Positions 61,176 through 64,000 of a stretch of DNA of 64,000 nt are shown one piece after another. The translations under genes were made by a program, and so were the position numbers. The DNA comes from Candidatus Borreliella tachyglossi (lineage in GTDB: Bacteria; Spirochaetota; Spirochaetia; Borreliales; Borreliaceae), in contig NZ_CP025785.1 of assembly GCF_003076595.1 (NCBI RefSeq), positions 526,398 to 590,397 on the forward strand, read 5' to 3'. The notes under the pieces are model-generated. The model saw only the letters and a program-made list of their open reading frames with translations, was not told the DNA's origin and did not search any database. Position 1 is the stretch's first letter. Each line of letters starts with the position of its first letter.

Positions 61176-63025
61176 ATTTAGAAAATATGGATGAAATTTG
61201 GGCCTTACCAGTTTGTTGCAACATTAAGAATTCTATAATTGAGGATTTTAGGCTTTCAGATAAGTATAAAGAACAGATTTTTAGTATTAGTTATAAGGAC
61301 AATATCGTCTTAAAGTTTAGTGATGTTGTTGATTCTAGTGAGTTTAATTTGAGACTTTTTGATAATAAAATAGATTTTGAAGGGCAAATTCCCCTTGTGT
61401 TGTATGCTGAGAATTTAGAGTCTTTACTGGAGGCAGAAGAAAGCATTGTTTTTGAGTTTAAGACTATTGATCGGAATGATAATTATTCTGATTTAGGATT
61501 AAAGGGAGTAGATAAGTTTAAGTTATATAATTCTTATTATGAGTTTTCAGACTATGTGAATTATTATAAAGATGCTTTTCTGGTTAGAGTTTGCTTTAAA
61601 GATGATAGTTTGATTATTGATGCAGACCTTGATAATATTTCACTTTTAAATCAGATTATTAGTGATAATTTTTGTATTAGTAGGGATAAAATAATTGTCA
61701 ATCCTTGGGGTAGTGGTTGTATTAATGCTCTATTTCCGATTGTCTTTAATGCTGTTTTACAGGGTATAATAATTGCTAATAAACTCAAACGAAGGGTTAA
61801 TATCGTTTATTATAAAAGGCATTTTTTAATGTCGAAAGCTCTGAGCTTGAAGTTTTCAGCTGTTAATTGTTTGTCGACAGAAAATAGGCTCTCAAAAATT
61901 ATGCTAGATCTTGAAATTAACAGACCATTGAATTTTTTATATAAATTTTATTTGGACTATCTCAAGCAGATTTTTGATAATTTATTTTTCGATTTGTATG
62001 TACATATTAATTTTGTAGAAACTAGGAGTGATGCTGTGTTTTTTTATAACAATCATTTGTTATTTGAAACATCTATTTATAATTTTATTTATTCAAACTT
62101 TTATAATATTGCCGTAAGTTTGTCAGTTGAACCTCTTAGTTATTTATTAAATCATATTAAAAATGAGTATAATATTTTTTTGAAGATTTTTGAGAGGATT
62201 AATTTAAAAAATTCTATAATGAGAAAGTCATCTTCTATAAGTTTAAATAATAAATATAGTATTTTTGATGCGAGAAGAAAAGGTGTAGGATTTGCCTTTT
62301 TAAATCTAGACTCTACCTTTTTAGGAAGCAAGCAAACTGTTTTTATGAGTTTGCATAAGGATAAATTGGATATATTTATTCCTTATAGTATGATAGATGC
62401 TAATTTAATGAATTATTTAAGGAATACTTTAGCTAGGACTTTTAGGATATCTTATAATAGTGTAAATTTTATTGTTAGCGATGTCTTCAGAGATAATATT
62501 GGGATTTATGATATATTGATCAAAGAATCCTATTTCATTGAAAGAGAAGTTTTGGCTTTAAAAGATAATCTTTTTTCGATAATTGGTGAAGATTTTAAAG
62601 GAGAATATCCTGTTGTAGTTAACCAAGGCTTTATTTCGAATATGGATAATAGATTTAGTCTTGCATGTTCTCTTGAGATTGATGTAGAAATACATTCTTT
62701 TAATGTTACATTTAGCAATGTAAGTTTTTTTGTTGAGCAGGGTAAACTTGTTAAGCTTAGATTAAATAATAAACGAGCATGTTCAGTTTTTAGCTTGGCA
62801 GTTGACTATGTTTTTGGAAATATTAATTATGATATTGCTGATTCCTTAGGGCTTGATTTTATTGAAGATGGTGAGTTTGTGTTCTCTTTTAGGGGCTTAT
62901 TTATTGCATCCGTTTCTGCAATTAGAACAGCTTTAATCCAAGTTTTTGACTTTAATTTAGGTAGTACTCCTATTGATCGTGAAGATACTTTAAATAGTTG
63001 GAGTGTACGAATTGATACTAATTAA
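61172..63025 (+). CDS. Degenerate xanthine-dehydrogenase-like molybdopterin subunit
   Basis: A 617-residue cytosolic protein. Several segments line up in order with molybdo-hydroxylase large subunits: PLVLYAENLESLLEAEESI (cf. substrate-entry domain), CISRDKIIVNPWGSGCINAL (cf. LPExKVRVxxPxxGGGFGxK), KLKRRVNIVYYKRHFLM (cf. GRPVKLVxxRxE), KGVGFAFLNLD, DIFIPYSMIDANLMNYLRNT (cf. DxGQGxxTxxxQ) and FRGLFIASVSAIRTALIQVF (cf. GVGExxxxxxxxAxxNAI). The Gly-rich molybdopterin loops and the catalytic Glu are gone. So the fold may survive without the cofactor. It overlaps the next gene. The call rests on motif order only; I am fairly but not fully sure. Confidence 0.55.
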   Translation: MNLENMDEIWALPVCCNIKNSIIEDFRLSDKYKEQIFSISYKDNIVLKFSDVVDSSEFNLRLFDNKIDFEGQIPLVLYAENLESLLEAEESIVFEFKTIDRNDNYSDLGLKGVDKFKLYNSYYEFSDYVNYYKDAFLVRVCFKDDSLIIDADLDNISLLNQIISDNFCISRDKIIVNPWGSGCINALFPIVFNAVLQGIIIANKLKRRVNIVYYKRHFLMSKALSLKFSAVNCLSTENRLSKIMLDLEINRPLNFLYKFYLDYLKQIFDNLFFDLYVHINFVETRSDAVFFYNNHLLFETSIYNFIYSNFYNIAVSLSVEPLSYLLNHIKNEYNIFLKIFERINLKNSIMRKSSSISLNNKYSIFDARRKGVGFAFLNLDSTFLGSKQTVFMSLHKDKLDIFIPYSMIDANLMNYLRNTLARTFRISYNSVNFIVSDVFRDNIGIYDILIKESYFIEREVLALKDNLFSIIGEDFKGEYPVVVNQGFISNMDNRFSLACSLEIDVEIHSFNVTFSNVSFFVEQGKLVKLRLNNKRACSVFSLAVDYVFGNINYDIADSLGLDFIEDGEFVFSFRGLFIASVSAIRTALIQVFDFNLGSTPIDREDTLNSWSVRIDTN

Positions 63026-63473
63026 CTTTAATTTAAATGGAGAAACTCTTTCAAAAAGCATAGGGCTTTCTTTAAGCACTAGAGAGCTTTTAATAAGTAT
63101 TTTTTATTCAAGAGAGAGAGGTTTCATTGAAAATATTAATAATAACTTTTCTTTGGTACTTTTAGATTGGAAACCTGTATATGCATCTTTAGTCCCAGCT
63201 TTTATGTTAAATGGTCGTAACATAGTGACTATTGATGGGTTAGAGAATACAGTCTTTTATGAGAATTTGCTTAAAGTTTTATTAAAGAATGATTTCGGGT
63301 TTTGTACAAATTGTTTCGCATCTAATGCATTATTATTTTACTATTTTTTAAAAAATAAGGTAATAATTAGAATGGATATTTTAGGATATTACAATACATT
63401 GAAGTGTCATTGTATTGATGTTAATACTTTTTTAGATCTTTATTTGCAATTAGAAGAGTTAGAGAGAAAATGA
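63012..63473 (+). CDS. Degenerate xanthine-dehydrogenase-like iron-sulfur subunit
   Basis: 153 residues from TTG 63012, eight bases after GGAG (63000-63003); a GTG at 63003 is the alternative. INFNLNGETLSKSI matches the ISFxLNGxxV start of the family, and FSLVLLDWKPVYASLVPAF then GRNIVTIDGLE match CTVLLDGKxVxSCLxPA and GxxVTTIEGL. The four Cys of the plant-type cluster are all absent (GFIENINNNF replaces the Cys-rich loop). The second cluster site survives in altered form: Cys98 and Cys101 in FGFCTNCFAS and Cys132 and Cys134 in LKCHC. One cluster could still bind. Overlaps both neighbours. Confidence 0.65.
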   Translation: MILINFNLNGETLSKSIGLSLSTRELLISIFYSRERGFIENINNNFSLVLLDWKPVYASLVPAFMLNGRNIVTIDGLENTVFYENLLKVLLKNDFGFCTNCFASNALLFYYFLKNKVIIRMDILGYYNTLKCHCIDVNTFLDLYLQLEELERK

Positions 63474-64000
63474 GTGGCACGAAAGTGTATTACCCAGAAA
63501 GCTTTAATGCACTTATTAGTTTGTTTAGGAAAGAGGCAAGCAATTATATCATTTATAATGAACTTGATTTTCATAAAAATTTTGAGATTTTTAAGGAGAG
63601 GGAAGTTTCTAGTAACTTTTTTCTAATTAATAATTTTGAAAGATTGAGAAAAGTTTTCCTTAAGAGTAATTTTTTAGAAATGGGGCCATGTGTTACTTAT
63701 GATGAAATATTGCAATTTGGAGAGAGAAACATTCCAAGGTTATTTTATGAATTTATTTCAAAATTGAATGATAAAATATATTTAAATAGTATTAATATTG
63801 CTAATGGTTTCTATTACAAGAATACTGTTTTTGATCTTTATCCCTTATTGTTAAGTCTTGATGCTCAGCTTGAATTTAAAAATATTTTAACTAAAAAAAC
63901 TTACACCTTGAACGCTTATAGTATTAATAGGGATGATTATATACAGAACCGCAATACTTTATTTTTGACCAAATTGAAATTTCCAATTACGAATTTGTGG
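63470..64000 (+). CDS. Degenerate xanthine-dehydrogenase-like FAD subunit (3' end outside window)
   Basis: The first 177 codons of a gene that runs off the window. ATG 63470 overlaps the previous stop (ATGA). VYYPESFNALISLFRKEA matches the YxRPxSLxEALxLLA start of CoxM/XdhB FAD subunits; FFLINNFERLRKV matches LIDIxxIxEL; LEMGPCVTYDEIL matches LxIGAxVTxSxI; FDLYPLLLSLDAQLEF matches PLLALDAxVxL. The flavin loops (AGGTDL and TIGGNI) are replaced by YNELDF and INIANGFYYKN. FAD binding is therefore doubtful. Its order after the other two supports the trio assignment. Confidence 0.6.
   Translation, partial: MSGTKVYYPESFNALISLFRKEASNYIIYNELDFHKNFEIFKEREVSSNFFLINNFERLRKVFLKSNFLEMGPCVTYDEILQFGERNIPRLFYEFISKLNDKIYLNSINIANGFYYKNTVFDLYPLLLSLDAQLEFKNILTKKTYTLNAYSINRDDYIQNRNTLFLTKLKFPITNLW

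Noticed and set aside
1-64000. CRISPR arrays, insertion sequences, prophage, integrase or attachment sites
   Set aside because: No regularly spaced repeats, transposase or integrase motifs were seen; the tRNA genes have no repeated 3' fragments nearby.

Overview
The window is a stretch of linear chromosome from a Borrelia-type spirochaete. The evidence is very low G+C, frequent TTG/GTG starts, short or overlapping gene joints, an archaeal-type two-subunit PheRS, an over-long spirochaetal PRPP synthetase, a giant coiled-coil protein, and the gene order rny-ymdB-tlyA-der ... pheST-trxB ... grpE-dnaK-dnaJ ... fusA ... prs-xylB-coaE-polA-fliS-cheY-ligA. No plasmid genes, phage, insertion sequence or CRISPR array were seen. 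A glutathione-peroxidase-like gene and an EamA permease sit inside this conserved order. I think this points to the relapsing-fever side of the genus, but that is inference.

Layout. 1-6.9 kb: RNA turnover and modification (RNase Y, YmdB-like, TlyA), the GTPase Der, a GerMN protein, a secreted NlpC/P60-like protein and a HAD phosphatase. 7.0-13.4 kb: one 2163-residue membrane-anchored coiled-coil protein ending in a helix-turn-helix. 13.5-18.7 kb: pheS-pheT, trxB, EamA permease. 18.7-23.0 kb (minus): grpE-dnaK-dnaJ-rlmB from one strong promoter. 23.3-30.1 kb (plus): 2-Cys peroxidase, NAD synthetase with a decayed glutaminase domain, receiver/PP2C protein, unknown membrane protein, type III pantothenate kinase. 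30.4-34.2 kb (minus): aldo/keto reductase, TIGR02757 protein, glucosaminidase, PAF-acetylhydrolase-like membrane protein. 34.6-39.7 kb (plus): metallo-beta-lactamase protein, exonuclease III, secreted protein, M16 lipoprotein protease. 39.7-41.4 kb: a shattered metalloprotease gene and three tRNA genes. 41.5-45.4 kb (minus): TPR protein, bactofilin, BI-1 protein, EF-G. 46-51.6 kb (plus): KTSC protein, two paralogous barrel-like proteins flanking a TPR lipoprotein, prs, xylB. 51.5-56.8 kb (minus): cheY-fliS-(FlgN-like)-polA-coaE-SPOR. 57.1-64 kb: ligA, a coiled-coil protein with a perfect-period tandem repeat, then three co-directional genes of no obvious function.

The most interesting region is 61.1-64.0 kb. 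Its three genes line up by local motifs with the molybdopterin, iron-sulfur and FAD subunits of the xanthine dehydrogenase/CO dehydrogenase family. The cofactor motifs are mostly erased, yet the frames are intact and tightly coupled. This looks like a repurposed, largely cofactor-free descendant of a molybdo-hydroxylase.

A second theme is redox and CoA metabolism: trxB, a two-cysteine peroxidase, coaX and coaE, in a lineage known to use CoA rather than glutathione as its main thiol. A third theme is decay: several proteins keep a fold but have lost catalytic residues (NadE glutaminase half, PAF-AH-like protein, receiver domain, xdh-like trio), and remnants lie at 30.2, 39.7-41.1 and 45.6 kb.
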